Source of the DNA: Burkholderia sp. USMB20
Lineage (GTDB): Bacteria > Pseudomonadota > Gammaproteobacteria > Burkholderiales > Burkholderiaceae
Reading direction: 5' to 3'
NCBI RefSeq assembly: GCF_000949135.2
Contig: NZ_JTAN02000001.1
Span: 62,001 to 126,000 of the forward strand
Length of the DNA: 64,000 nt
The translations under genes were made by a program, and so were the position numbers. Shown here piece after piece: positions 18,859 through 25,834 of this stretch. The stretch's first letter is position 1. Each line of letters starts with the position of its first letter. A model generated the notes under the pieces. That model was not told the origin of the DNA, ran no database searches, and saw only the letters and a program-made list of their open reading frames with translations.

Positions 18859-19538
18859 CTCAGATCCATCCCGAATTTGTTCGCGTTCTTACGAAGATTT
18901 TCGACGCCCTTCTTCAACGCTTCGCGCTGGCCTGCTCGGTGTTGCCGGGTACGTGCGGTTGGACTGGTGGCTCGCGCCAGTAGCTCATACGCGTGCGCGA
19001 ATTCTCCCTGGTCCAGTTGCTGGCCGCAGAGCATCTGCAGCAGTGTTGTGTCTTTCCCTGGGATGATTTCGACCAGGTATTTCCCGGCCAGCGGCGCGTA
19101 ACTGCTCCATTGCTTGGCGATTTGGTACAACCGCCAGAGTCGGCTACGGTTGGACGAACTGAGCTTCTCCATCCGCTCGGTGCGCATCCATGCATAGATC
19201 GTAATCCGCTCAACCTGCAAGGTCTGCGCGAGCTGCGTGACATTTAAGCCAAATGCCGAGCGCAGTTTTTCCACCATCTCTGCGGGCGTCGTCAGGGCCG
19301 GCTCGGACGGGTGCCCGGCCGAAGCAAGTTGAAGTGGCAGTGGCACCGCCGCGTTGACGCTTGTTCCAAGGTACTGCTGCTGGGAATCGCTAAGACAGAT
19401 CACGACTGTCAGTAGTGCGGTACCGCAGTCAAGAGCCGTTCTCAATTCGCGAACACCCGTGGACCCGGACTGACGCCAGATTGCATCCTGTCCGATCGCC
19501 GAGCTCAATTTCGCGTCGCGCTCGGAGGCATAGATCAT
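18855..19538 (-). CDS. HTH protein, probable antitoxin/regulator of the zeta-like kinase
   Basis: This 227-residue protein has a helix-turn-helix at about residues 88-118 (EKLRSAFGLNVTQLAQTLQV, then ERITIYAWM), an XRE-like pattern. The C-terminal half is helical and ends in a basic segment (RQHRAGQREALKKGVENLRK). The N-terminal 80 residues have no recognised domain. The start at 19538 overlaps the upstream stop as ATGA, with GGAG close upstream, and its own stop overlaps the kinase start. Gene order and coupling suggest an antitoxin and autoregulator, perhaps acting on the repeats at 20417-20467. The pairing is inferred from context. Confidence 0.6.
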   Translation of the reverse strand: MIYASERDAKLSSAIGQDAIWRQSGSTGVRELRTALDCGTALLTVVICLSDSQQQYLGTSVNAAVPLPLQLASAGHPSEPALTTPAEMVEKLRSAFGLNVTQLAQTLQVERITIYAWMRTERMEKLSSSNRSRLWRLYQIAKQWSSYAPLAGKYLVEIIPGKDTTLLQMLCGQQLDQGEFAHAYELLARATSPTARTRQHRAGQREALKKGVENLRKNANKFGMDLS

Positions 19539-20368
19539 TTCGCGTCTCCTTTTGCTTTGTCAGTTTGCCATTCGTCATGCGCCAACGGGCTAATCATGGC
19601 GCGGAACGCAGACGATACGTCCGTATGCATTTGGGTGAACAGTTGATCGACGGTGGCTCGACCGGCGTTGTGTTCCCCGTCTATCCAGCGATCGCTGTCG
19701 ATAACCGCGCACTCGCCGACATTGACATGCACCGATTGGTGCCGAGGCGTCAGCATCCCTTGGAGATCCATAGGCAACGTTGGCACACCGACACCGCGCA
19801 TGAACTGCAGGCGCATTCTGCCAGGCGGAAAAGCGACGTCCACCATCGAAACGTGCAGATCGGGCCCCCGGGCAGCGCCAGGCAGTTCGGGCATACCGGC
19901 GAGGTTCCAAGGCGCATTGACGTAGTCCTCGGGGCGCCGCCCGCGGGTGGGGATCACAAAATCGACATAGCGCAGGCCAAGGCGCGTCACAGTCGTGACT
20001 TGCGCGTCGCCCAGGGCGTCGATGATTTCGAGCCACTGATCGCGGAAGTGCGGTGAGTCTACATAAGACGTGACGGCGTATGTAAGGGAGCCCGGCTGCA
20101 CGCGCACCATGCCGTCTACGTCACTGTTGACCAGGTCATATCCGACAGACTGGGTCGTTCGCGGTGGACCGCCATTCGGGTTGATCTCAATTCCCAAGCT
20201 ATTTGTCTGACTAATAGTTGGAAACCGACTGCCGATTCGTGTCGTGATTGCGTCGCGCAGGTGCTCTGGCGCTGCCGCGGCGCTAGGCAAAAAGCGGACT
20301 TGGGCAAGTACAAAGACTAACGGCGCGTTGGCCCATTGCCCCTTCTGGGGGACGGCGTTGCTACTCAA
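19535..20368 (-). CDS. TIGR04255-like family protein
   Basis: This 277-residue protein has the N-terminal pattern APLVFVLAQVRFLPSAA and a mid-region VTRLGLRYVDFVIPTRGRRP, which I associate with TIGR04255, a family common in defence and toxin-antitoxin neighbourhoods and without a known activity. The start is TTG at 20368; AAGGAG 7 bases upstream supports it. It is the first gene of the leftward operon and shares its promoter region with the multiubiquitin-like gene on the other strand. No membrane segments are visible. I am fairly sure of the family resemblance but cannot assign a function. Confidence 0.6.
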   Translation of the reverse strand: MSSNAVPQKGQWANAPLVFVLAQVRFLPSAAAAPEHLRDAITTRIGSRFPTISQTNSLGIEINPNGGPPRTTQSVGYDLVNSDVDGMVRVQPGSLTYAVTSYVDSPHFRDQWLEIIDALGDAQVTTVTRLGLRYVDFVIPTRGRRPEDYVNAPWNLAGMPELPGAARGPDLHVSMVDVAFPPGRMRLQFMRGVGVPTLPMDLQGMLTPRHQSVHVNVGECAVIDSDRWIDGEHNAGRATVDQLFTQMHTDVSSAFRAMISPLAHDEWQTDKAKGDAK

Positions 20369-20416
20369 GCGGACTCCTTCCGGTTCGTCGATGAACAGAT
20401 TTTACACCGCACTTTA

Positions 20417-20467
20417 CACCTTACACAAAATCTGACAGAATTTCCTCACCTTACACGAAACCTGACA
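20417..20467. promoter_or_regulatory. 30-bp-phased direct repeats in the divergent promoter
   Basis: CACCTTACACRAAAYCTGAC occurs at 20417-20436 and 20447-20466, followed in both by A, a period of 30 bp. Partial copies (TTTACACC) occur just upstream at about 20400-20420. The repeats fill the AT-rich gap between the TIGR04255-like and multiubiquitin-like starts. They look like operator sites that could let one DNA-binding protein control both operons. The HTH protein at 18855 is the obvious candidate, by inference. Confidence 0.7.
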
Positions 20468-20493
20468 TTTTTTAGTCAAAGGAGGCTAAAACC

Positions 20494-20748
20494 ATGTCTA
20501 CCCCGACACATACGACGACCATCATCGTCAACCTCGATCAGGTCCAGGTGCACGAAGCCAAGCTGACATACGCGCAGCTGGTGCACTTGGCGTACCCGCA
20601 GGATCCGCCTGCAGATACCTCCGATATCGTTTATACGGTTACGGTCGATTATCCGGACGGGCAAAGCCTGTCGCTGGCACGGGGCGAAAAGCCCGTACCG
20701 GTTAAAGAAGGGATGGTGTGCCATGTCCGCAAAACCGGCCGTTCTTGA
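20494..20748 (+). CDS. Multiubiquitin-like (beta-grasp) protein
   Basis: This 84-residue protein begins TTTIIVNLDQVQVHEAKLTY and reads IVYTVTVDYPDGQSLSLARG through VPVKEGMVCHVRKTGRS. This is the pattern of the bacterial multiubiquitin domain, here as a single beta-grasp copy. There is no C-terminal Gly-Gly; it ends TGRS, so conjugation may need processing or use another end. AAAGGAGG lies about 9 bases before the ATG. The stop overlaps the next gene start by 26 bases, so the two are coupled. In related operons such proteins act as ubiquitin-like modifiers for an E1/E2-like partner. Confidence 0.75.
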   Translation: MSTPTHTTTIIVNLDQVQVHEAKLTYAQLVHLAYPQDPPADTSDIVYTVTVDYPDGQSLSLARGEKPVPVKEGMVCHVRKTGRS

Positions 20749-21925
20749 TGCAGTGCTCGCTCCGTTCCTCGCTGCGGGGTTGCGAGTGACGGTGCAGGGG
20801 TCGTACTTGCTGTTGCACGACGTGCCAGTTGTCGACGACAAGAAACAGCTTCAGCTCGGCACCCTGATCGCAACGCTCATCTATACCGACAGCCAGGTAA
20901 CACCACCCGCAACGCATCAAGCGTGGTTCGACGGCCCGTTCCCGTGCTTCGCGAATGGCGGCACGATAGAACAGTTGCGACATTCGGACGTCGCTGGGGG
21001 ATTAGTCGCGCCCGAAGTTCCTGCTCGGTTCTACTTCTCCAACAAGGATGACGGCTGGACTGGTTACGCGACGCATTTCGATCAGCTGATGCACTACTGG
21101 CGCATCATCACGGACCAGGCGCGGGTGATCGATCCTCAGTGCACACGCCCTCTCGGGCACGGATCATCACAGGTCGCGCCTCGGACCTCTCCGTTCCGCT
21201 ACCCCGACGCATGCTCCGCTCGCGGCAACTTTGTTATGGCCTCAGAACGCTTAGCCAACTTGCGCATCGCGATCATTGGATTGGGGGGGACCGGGTCCTA
21301 CGTGCTGGACCAGGTAGCGAAGACACCGGTGCGGGAAATCCATCTTTTCGATGGCGACGTGTTCGAACTGCACAACGCCTTCCGGGCGCCGGCAGCAGCG
21401 TGCGAGACGAGTTTTGGCAGCTCCAAAGTCGCCTATTTCGCGCAACTGTACGGTCCAATGCATACTGGAATCGTCGAACATCCTGCGTACGTGACGGAAG
21501 CCAATGTTGGCCTGCTGGCGCAGTTTGACTTCGCTTTCGTCTGTGTCGACAAAGGCCCAGCGCGGCGGCTGATCTGCGCCAACCTCATCGCCCAAGGCGT
21601 GCCTTTCATCGACTGTGGCATGGACATGTCCCTCTCCGCAGCCCAGCAGATCTTCGGAACTTGCCGCGTCACAGTGGCCACACCCGGTCGAAACGGGCAT
21701 TTCTTTGATCGCGCTCCCACTATGGAAGACGCTGGCGATGCGCTGTACGACCAAAACATCCAGATCGCGGATGCGAATGCGCTCAACGCCATCCTGGCCG
21801 TCATGCGGTGGAAGCAGCATTTCGGCTTCTATGCGATGAACTGGGACTGGCACCAGTTGGAGTTTGTCATCAGCTCAATGGCGTTGGCTAAAGCAGAAAG
21901 AACGGAGGGCGAGGATGCGAATTGA
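20723..21925 (+). CDS. E1-like ThiF adenylyltransferase with DUF6791-like N-terminal domain
   Basis: This 400-residue protein has two parts. Residues 1 to about 165 resemble the DUF6791 region of bacterial ubiquitin-like operons, thought to be E2-like. Residues about 175-395 are a ThiF/E1 Rossmann domain: LRIAIIGLGGTGSYVLDQVA (G186-G191 nucleotide loop), HLFDGDVFELHNAFRAPAAA (Asp210, Asp212 and Arg221) and FAFVCVDKGPARRLI. It should adenylate the C-terminus of a ubiquitin-like protein. Cysteines at about 285, 298 and in GTCRV are candidates for thioester transfer; I cannot tell which. It overlaps the modifier gene upstream and the zinc-protein gene downstream. Confidence 0.8.
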   Translation: MSAKPAVLDAVLAPFLAAGLRVTVQGSYLLLHDVPVVDDKKQLQLGTLIATLIYTDSQVTPPATHQAWFDGPFPCFANGGTIEQLRHSDVAGGLVAPEVPARFYFSNKDDGWTGYATHFDQLMHYWRIITDQARVIDPQCTRPLGHGSSQVAPRTSPFRYPDACSARGNFVMASERLANLRIAIIGLGGTGSYVLDQVAKTPVREIHLFDGDVFELHNAFRAPAAACETSFGSSKVAYFAQLYGPMHTGIVEHPAYVTEANVGLLAQFDFAFVCVDKGPARRLICANLIAQGVPFIDCGMDMSLSAAQQIFGTCRVTVATPGRNGHFFDRAPTMEDAGDALYDQNIQIADANALNAILAVMRWKQHFGFYAMNWDWHQLEFVISSMALAKAERTEGEDAN

Positions 21926-22376
21926 CCGCGTCACGCCGGAACTGGTAGAGCTCGCACCTCGCGTGCTGGAACCAGGGCGGCTCTATATTAGCGAGAAGTA
22001 TCGTGCCGCCGTGCACCTCTGCTGCTGTGGATGCGGGGAAAAGGTGGTGACGCCTCTCTCCCCCGCAGAATGGCGCATCGAGCTTAGAGAGGGGCGAGTT
22101 TCCATGCGTCCGTCGATTGGAAACTGGTCAATGGCCTGCCAGTCTCATTACTGGATTCGTAATAACAGGGTGGTCTGGAGCGGACAGATGTCCAAGAGCC
22201 AGATCAGGGCAGTTTTTGAACGTGATCGTCGGGACTTGCAAGCGATGCATCGCAGCGCCCAAGAGCCGCGAATCGAGGACCGGAATTCCTCACTTCCCCC
22301 GCCTGTCAGCCCGAAGCAGGAACGCATTAGCTGGCGTTCATGGCTGAAGCAGTTTTGGCATTGGCTCACTCGCTAA
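21915..22376 (+). CDS. DUF6527-like zinc protein of the ubiquitin-like operon
   Basis: This 153-residue protein has HLCCCGCGEKVVTPLSPAEW (His34, Cys36, Cys38, Cys40), MRPSIGNWSMACQSHYWI (Cys75, His78) and NRVVWSG. This is the pattern I know as DUF6527, a family repeatedly found beside DUF6791/ThiF and multiubiquitin genes. The Cys/His set probably binds zinc. Reported or proposed roles for such partners are ligase-like or deconjugating activity, which I cannot decide here. The C-terminal tail is Pro-rich and ends in a Trp-rich amphipathic stretch (SWRSWLKQFWHWLTR). The start overlaps the E1-like stop by 11 bases. Confidence 0.7.
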   Translation: MRIDRVTPELVELAPRVLEPGRLYISEKYRAAVHLCCCGCGEKVVTPLSPAEWRIELREGRVSMRPSIGNWSMACQSHYWIRNNRVVWSGQMSKSQIRAVFERDRRDLQAMHRSAQEPRIEDRNSSLPPPVSPKQERISWRSWLKQFWHWLTR

Positions 22377-22673
22377 GCTGGCGCTTTACAACGGCACGAA
22401 GAAGCAATGCGGACAACCGATCGCGCGAGTTCAGCCGGCTGCTCCGAGCCTCAAGGGGCTTGAGAAAAATCGCGGTCTGGTGCGTACGATGCAAGACGTT
22501 ACAGTCGAATCAGCAGGCAGCGCTGAATTTTGGAGGCACCGGAACTTCAACCCCGTTTGGCGCCGGACGGAGCAGCATTGTGTATTGTCAAGTCGCGGTC
22601 GGAACATCGATTGCGAATTGGCGCTCGAGAGGTTGGAGGCAGCCACACGTGTTGGTCAACATGCGGACAGAGA
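22377..22673 (+). other. Gap inside the defence-like island
   Basis: These 297 bases separate the DUF6527-like gene from the next gene. One short open frame (about 22489-22686) overlaps the next start by 13 bases, which could indicate coupling, but its 65-residue product matches nothing I know. It may be a degraded gene. I do not call it. Confidence 0.3.
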
Positions 22674-23231
22674 ATGCAAACAATAGCGTGTCTTGGCTGG
22701 GGTTCTCTCGTTTGGGATACGCGAGAGCTCCCCATTCGAAATGGATGGTTTAACGACGGTCCCCTAGTACCTGTCGAATTTCTTCGTCAGTCGAAAGACG
22801 GAAGAATCACGCTGGTTATTGATGAAGGTGGGCCGCCCGTCCGCGTGCTGTGGGCGCTGATGGAAGCGACGAACATTCAAGACGCATGCCGTGCGCTGGC
22901 TGAGCGAGAGGGGATGCCCGAGAAGAACTGGTCGAAGCATGTCGGAGCGTGGGTACATGACGACGCGCCGCCGATCGTGATGCCAGCACTAGGCCAATGG
23001 GCACAAGCTTCCGGGATCAACGGAGTAGTATGGACGGCTCTGCCGCCGAAGCTGGACACCCGAGACGGGTATCGCCCGACCTCTGATGAAGTGGTCGCGT
23101 ACCTTGCGTCTCTCGAAGGGCAGCAGCGCGAGGTTGCAGAGCGGTATGTCCGCAAGGCGCCACGCCAGATTGATACTCCCTTCCGTCGACGCATCGAATC
23201 CGTTCTTCACTGGACCGCCAGCGACGAATAG
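22674..23231 (+). CDS. Unknown protein starting with a LGWGSL motif
   Basis: This 185-residue protein begins MQTIACLGWGSLVWDTRELP and continues GPLVPVEFLRQSKDGRITLV. The opening strand-loop with GSL resembles the entry motif of gamma-glutamylcyclotransferase-like folds (YGSL), but I cannot confirm that family. The middle is ALAEREGMPEKNWSKHVGAW and the end YVRKAPRQIDTPFRRRIESV. No membrane segments are visible. ATG 22674 is the first start that gives the conserved block; its ribosome site is weak. It may be a cargo gene of the same island on the strand of the ubiquitin-like operon. Confidence 0.6.
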   Translation: MQTIACLGWGSLVWDTRELPIRNGWFNDGPLVPVEFLRQSKDGRITLVIDEGGPPVRVLWALMEATNIQDACRALAEREGMPEKNWSKHVGAWVHDDAPPIVMPALGQWAQASGINGVVWTALPPKLDTRDGYRPTSDEVVAYLASLEGQQREVAERYVRKAPRQIDTPFRRRIESVLHWTASDE

Positions 23232-23402
23232 CGCTTTACGTTAGTCTTTGCTCTGTAAACGTCACCATCCGGGCCGTTTGGCAACGCCGCCACGAACGAC
23301 CACCTGCGACCGTCCATAGGAACCAAAATCTGGCTATATCCCCTTCATTTTCTCCCCAATTAGTCGTTATTAGCTTGTCGACTCATGATGGGGAGAAAGT
23401 AG

Positions 23403-23966
23403 TTGCAAAAGGACACGACCGATAGCCTTGCTACGTCCAGCGCGCAAACTTACGACGTGCTCAATAACTGGGAACTCGGAACCTCGGCTGTTAGTTTCGT
23501 CATGGTGTTCGCACTTCTCGTTGTGCTGCCGGGATATGACCTGTACGAGCACGTCCTGCCGCCATCATGGCGCGGCACGGCCAACGGCGTGCTCGGAGGT
23601 GCGATAGGTGTTTTTGCATTCATCGCATCCAAGCTTCGGGACGATGAACGGTTACGCCTGACTGTGCTTGGCAAAGAGCCGGCGTCAAAGGAGCACGTCA
23701 GTTATCTGCGCAATCGCCTGTTGTCGGGGATCCCATCCGGTTTCGTACTGTCGGCCCTGCTTGCCGCCTATCTTCCCAATTCGACCGATGCGCTACTTAC
23801 CGCGGCCGGCATCGTTGGAGGAGCGTCTAGCACACTGCTCTCAACTGTAGCGTCTGCCGTAGAGACATTCGCCGCCAAGTTGGGAAATCCTCGGAAGCCA
23901 GCATCCACCTCACGTTCATCTCGTATTGTGAGACAGCGCCACGGTGGCTCAGGTCAGAAGCGGTAG
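23403..23966 (+). CDS. Small membrane protein, function unknown
   Basis: This 187-residue protein starts from TTG 23403, supported by GGGGAGA about 8 bases upstream; there is no better ATG. Hydrophobic segments are at about residues 27-45 (SAVSFVMVFALLVVLPGY), 60-77 (NGVLGGAIGVFAFIASK), 110-128 (IPSGFVLSALLAAYL) and 135-155. The C-terminal 30 residues are basic and Ser-rich. This looks like a four-pass inner-membrane protein. In a defence-like island such proteins are often effectors, but there is no direct evidence of that. It is not obviously co-transcribed with its neighbours. Confidence 0.55.
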   Translation: MQKDTTDSLATSSAQTYDVLNNWELGTSAVSFVMVFALLVVLPGYDLYEHVLPPSWRGTANGVLGGAIGVFAFIASKLRDDERLRLTVLGKEPASKEHVSYLRNRLLSGIPSGFVLSALLAAYLPNSTDALLTAAGIVGGASSTLLSTVASAVETFAAKLGNPRKPASTSRSSRIVRQRHGGSGQKR

Positions 23967-24098
23967 GTTCATAGACGAGCGTCATGGATCCATCGGAACA
24001 CCATCGCCCGACTGAAATCACTGCTGCTACGGAGCCGCCGTTGTAGCCTCGTCTCCCCCGGAATCAATAATCGAAGCCTTTCAATTTACAAGAATTCT

Positions 24099-24956
24099 AT
24101 GTACCTCTACTTTCCCCCTCCCGCGAATTGGCAAGACTTCCAGACCCTTGCGGCACGTGCGGTATGCAATATATGCGACGAACCGACGGTACATGAATAT
24201 GGCCGTCAGGGACAACGTCAGCATGGTGTAGATGTGCACGGCGAGATGTACGACGGTCGGCAGCTGGGGTTGCAATGCAAGGAGATGAAGCCAGGCAAGA
24301 AATTGACAAAGGCCCTTATTGAGAAAGAGGCAGCGCTGGCACTTTCATTTCGCCCATCGCTCGATCTTTTCATTGTTACCACTACGCTGCCGAACGACAC
24401 AGAAGCACATGATGCAGTAGGCGAGCTAAACGCTTCAAAGGCGTACAGCTTCAAGATCGCTTACTGGAGTTGGGACCATTATGTCGATGTTCTCAACCGA
24501 TCCTCACAGTTGGTAGATTCAACCTACAAAGCCTATGCGGCAGGATTGGGCTATGACCAACAGCGTGCTCATTTGATCGCCCTCCACGAAGCTTTCGATC
24601 GGCCGTGTTTTGTGGACGATTTCGCGCATGAGCTAAGCAATACCGACTTTATGGAAGCCATGTCAGATATGCGACTTTTCTTGAAATCAGGACTTTTGCG
24701 CGACAGATTGTCTAACCAAATCATTTCCACTACATACGCCTTAACGATGCTGCCAAAAGGACCGGAGCGGGATCTTACGACGCACCTCCTGAAGAGTATC
24801 GACGACATCAGGAATAATGCCATCAAAGATCACACTGGTAACGTACTCGACGCGCAGAAGGCTCCCTTTTACAACGCCCTTCGTAAGGCTTTGATCGTGC
24901 GGCTCAATGCGGCCTTGGACGCCGGAGGGCTGCCGACGGTAAAACTTCGGTACTGA
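24099..24956 (+). CDS. Restriction-endonuclease-like (PD-(D/E)XK) protein
   Basis: This 285-residue protein begins WQDFQTLAARAVC and has EYGRQGQRQHGVDVHGEMYD, then GRQLGLQCKEMK. Asp45, Gln59 and Lys61 fit a D...QxK nuclease core of the kind seen in Mrr-like or STAND-associated nucleases. The following FRPSLDLFIVTTTLPNDTEA also fits that domain. Residues about 140-285 are helical and unrecognised. This suggests a DNA- or nucleic-acid-cleaving effector. Base composition is visibly more AT-rich than the chromosomal genes, consistent with transfer. It has its own AT-rich upstream region (23967-24098), so it may be expressed separately. Confidence 0.65.
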   Translation: MYLYFPPPANWQDFQTLAARAVCNICDEPTVHEYGRQGQRQHGVDVHGEMYDGRQLGLQCKEMKPGKKLTKALIEKEAALALSFRPSLDLFIVTTTLPNDTEAHDAVGELNASKAYSFKIAYWSWDHYVDVLNRSSQLVDSTYKAYAAGLGYDQQRAHLIALHEAFDRPCFVDDFAHELSNTDFMEAMSDMRLFLKSGLLRDRLSNQIISTTYALTMLPKGPERDLTTHLLKSIDDIRNNAIKDHTGNVLDAQKAPFYNALRKALIVRLNAALDAGGLPTVKLRY

Positions 24957-25241
24957 GCGCTTTCATGGCGAATGATTGATGATGCGCGGCTCACCCTGGG
25001 CTGCGCCTCTGCACCGTTTCTCCGCTCGACCACGTCAGGTCATTCTGGGTATGCTGATGAGCGACTGGCCACGTCTGCAGCGGAACCAGGGTAGCCGAAA
25101 ACGAACCCTCGCGACGAATCTCGGGCAGGCGAGCGGCACTACGCGACATCTCCTCGAGTAAGCGAGGCACAGAATAAGCGAACAGGTATTACGTAATGGT
25201 ATCGGCGTACCCGCTGCTTCACTCATTCCTGGCGCGGGCGG

Positions 25242-25480
25242 TCATTCCTCGAACTGACGAATTGTCGCGTTGTACGCGCGCGCTGCCATCTCTTCCAATG
25301 GCAGCTTGCGCTCGACTTCAGATAGAATTTCCACGCCCCAAGGACCATCGAAGACCGTCGCCTGAACCGCTTTGATGAATCCCTTCACGTCAAGAACGCC
25401 TTCACCGGGCAAGCGACGCTTGTGACAGGTGTCCATCCACAGCGTCTCGATTGCATAGCGGTCAGCGTCGTCGAGCTCAG
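25242..25480 (-). pseudogene. C-terminal fragment of a sugar phosphate isomerase/epimerase
   Basis: The minus strand reads ELDDADRYAIETLWMDTCHK, then LPGEGVLDVKGFIKAVQ and FDGPWGVEILSEVERKLPLE to the stop. This is the C-terminal end of a xylose-isomerase-like TIM-barrel protein of the sugar phosphate isomerase/epimerase family, whose last strand typically has GPWGVEILS. About two-thirds of the gene is missing. It stops abruptly at about 25,480 where an M24-peptidase fragment begins on the other strand, showing a chimeric junction. Confidence 0.75.
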
Positions 25481-25744
25481 TTGACGACCAACATGGAACT
25501 GCTGCGCCCGGCCATGACGCTCCGGGAATTCGCTGAACGCAACTGGAACATGCCGGCCGCGTATCGAAAGAACCGCTACAGCTGCCTCGCGCACGGCATC
25601 CGCATGGTCGACGAGTATCCGTCTGCTGCGTACGGCATCGAATGGGAACGCGGAGGATACGACGGCCGATTCGAAAGCGGGATGACGCTGTGCGTCAAAA
25701 GCCACATCGGCGCGGATCGCGCTTGTATAGCGATCAAGCTGTAG
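25480..25744 (+). pseudogene. Fragment duplicating the dddP-like gene at 32,421
   Basis: This 265-bp segment is about 90 percent identical by eye to 33,326-33,590 of the dddP-like gene. It encodes QLTTNMELLRPAMTLREFAE through CLAHGIRMVDEYPSAAYGIE to GRFESGMTLCVKSHIG. The metal-ligand Glu is changed to Lys (CVES to CVKS) and the HGIG motif to HGIR. It has no start of its own and lacks the rest of the gene. It is an inactive duplicate joined to the epimerase fragment. Confidence 0.85.
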
Positions 25745-25834
25745 TGGTGAGAGAGATTCGCGATTCGCGTCGAGTACGGAAGGCATCCGTTGCACGCCAA
25801 CCATCAAAATTCGGCTTGTTCGTCGTCCGGCCCG

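Noticed and set aside
22340-22753. 137-codon open frame after the DUF6527-like gene
   Set aside because: It has poor coding character, overlaps the real gene at 22,674 in another frame, and matches nothing I recognise.
25480-25744. Independent small gene
   Set aside because: It lacks a start and most of the domain, and duplicates the dddP-like gene with metal-ligand loss; it is a fragment.
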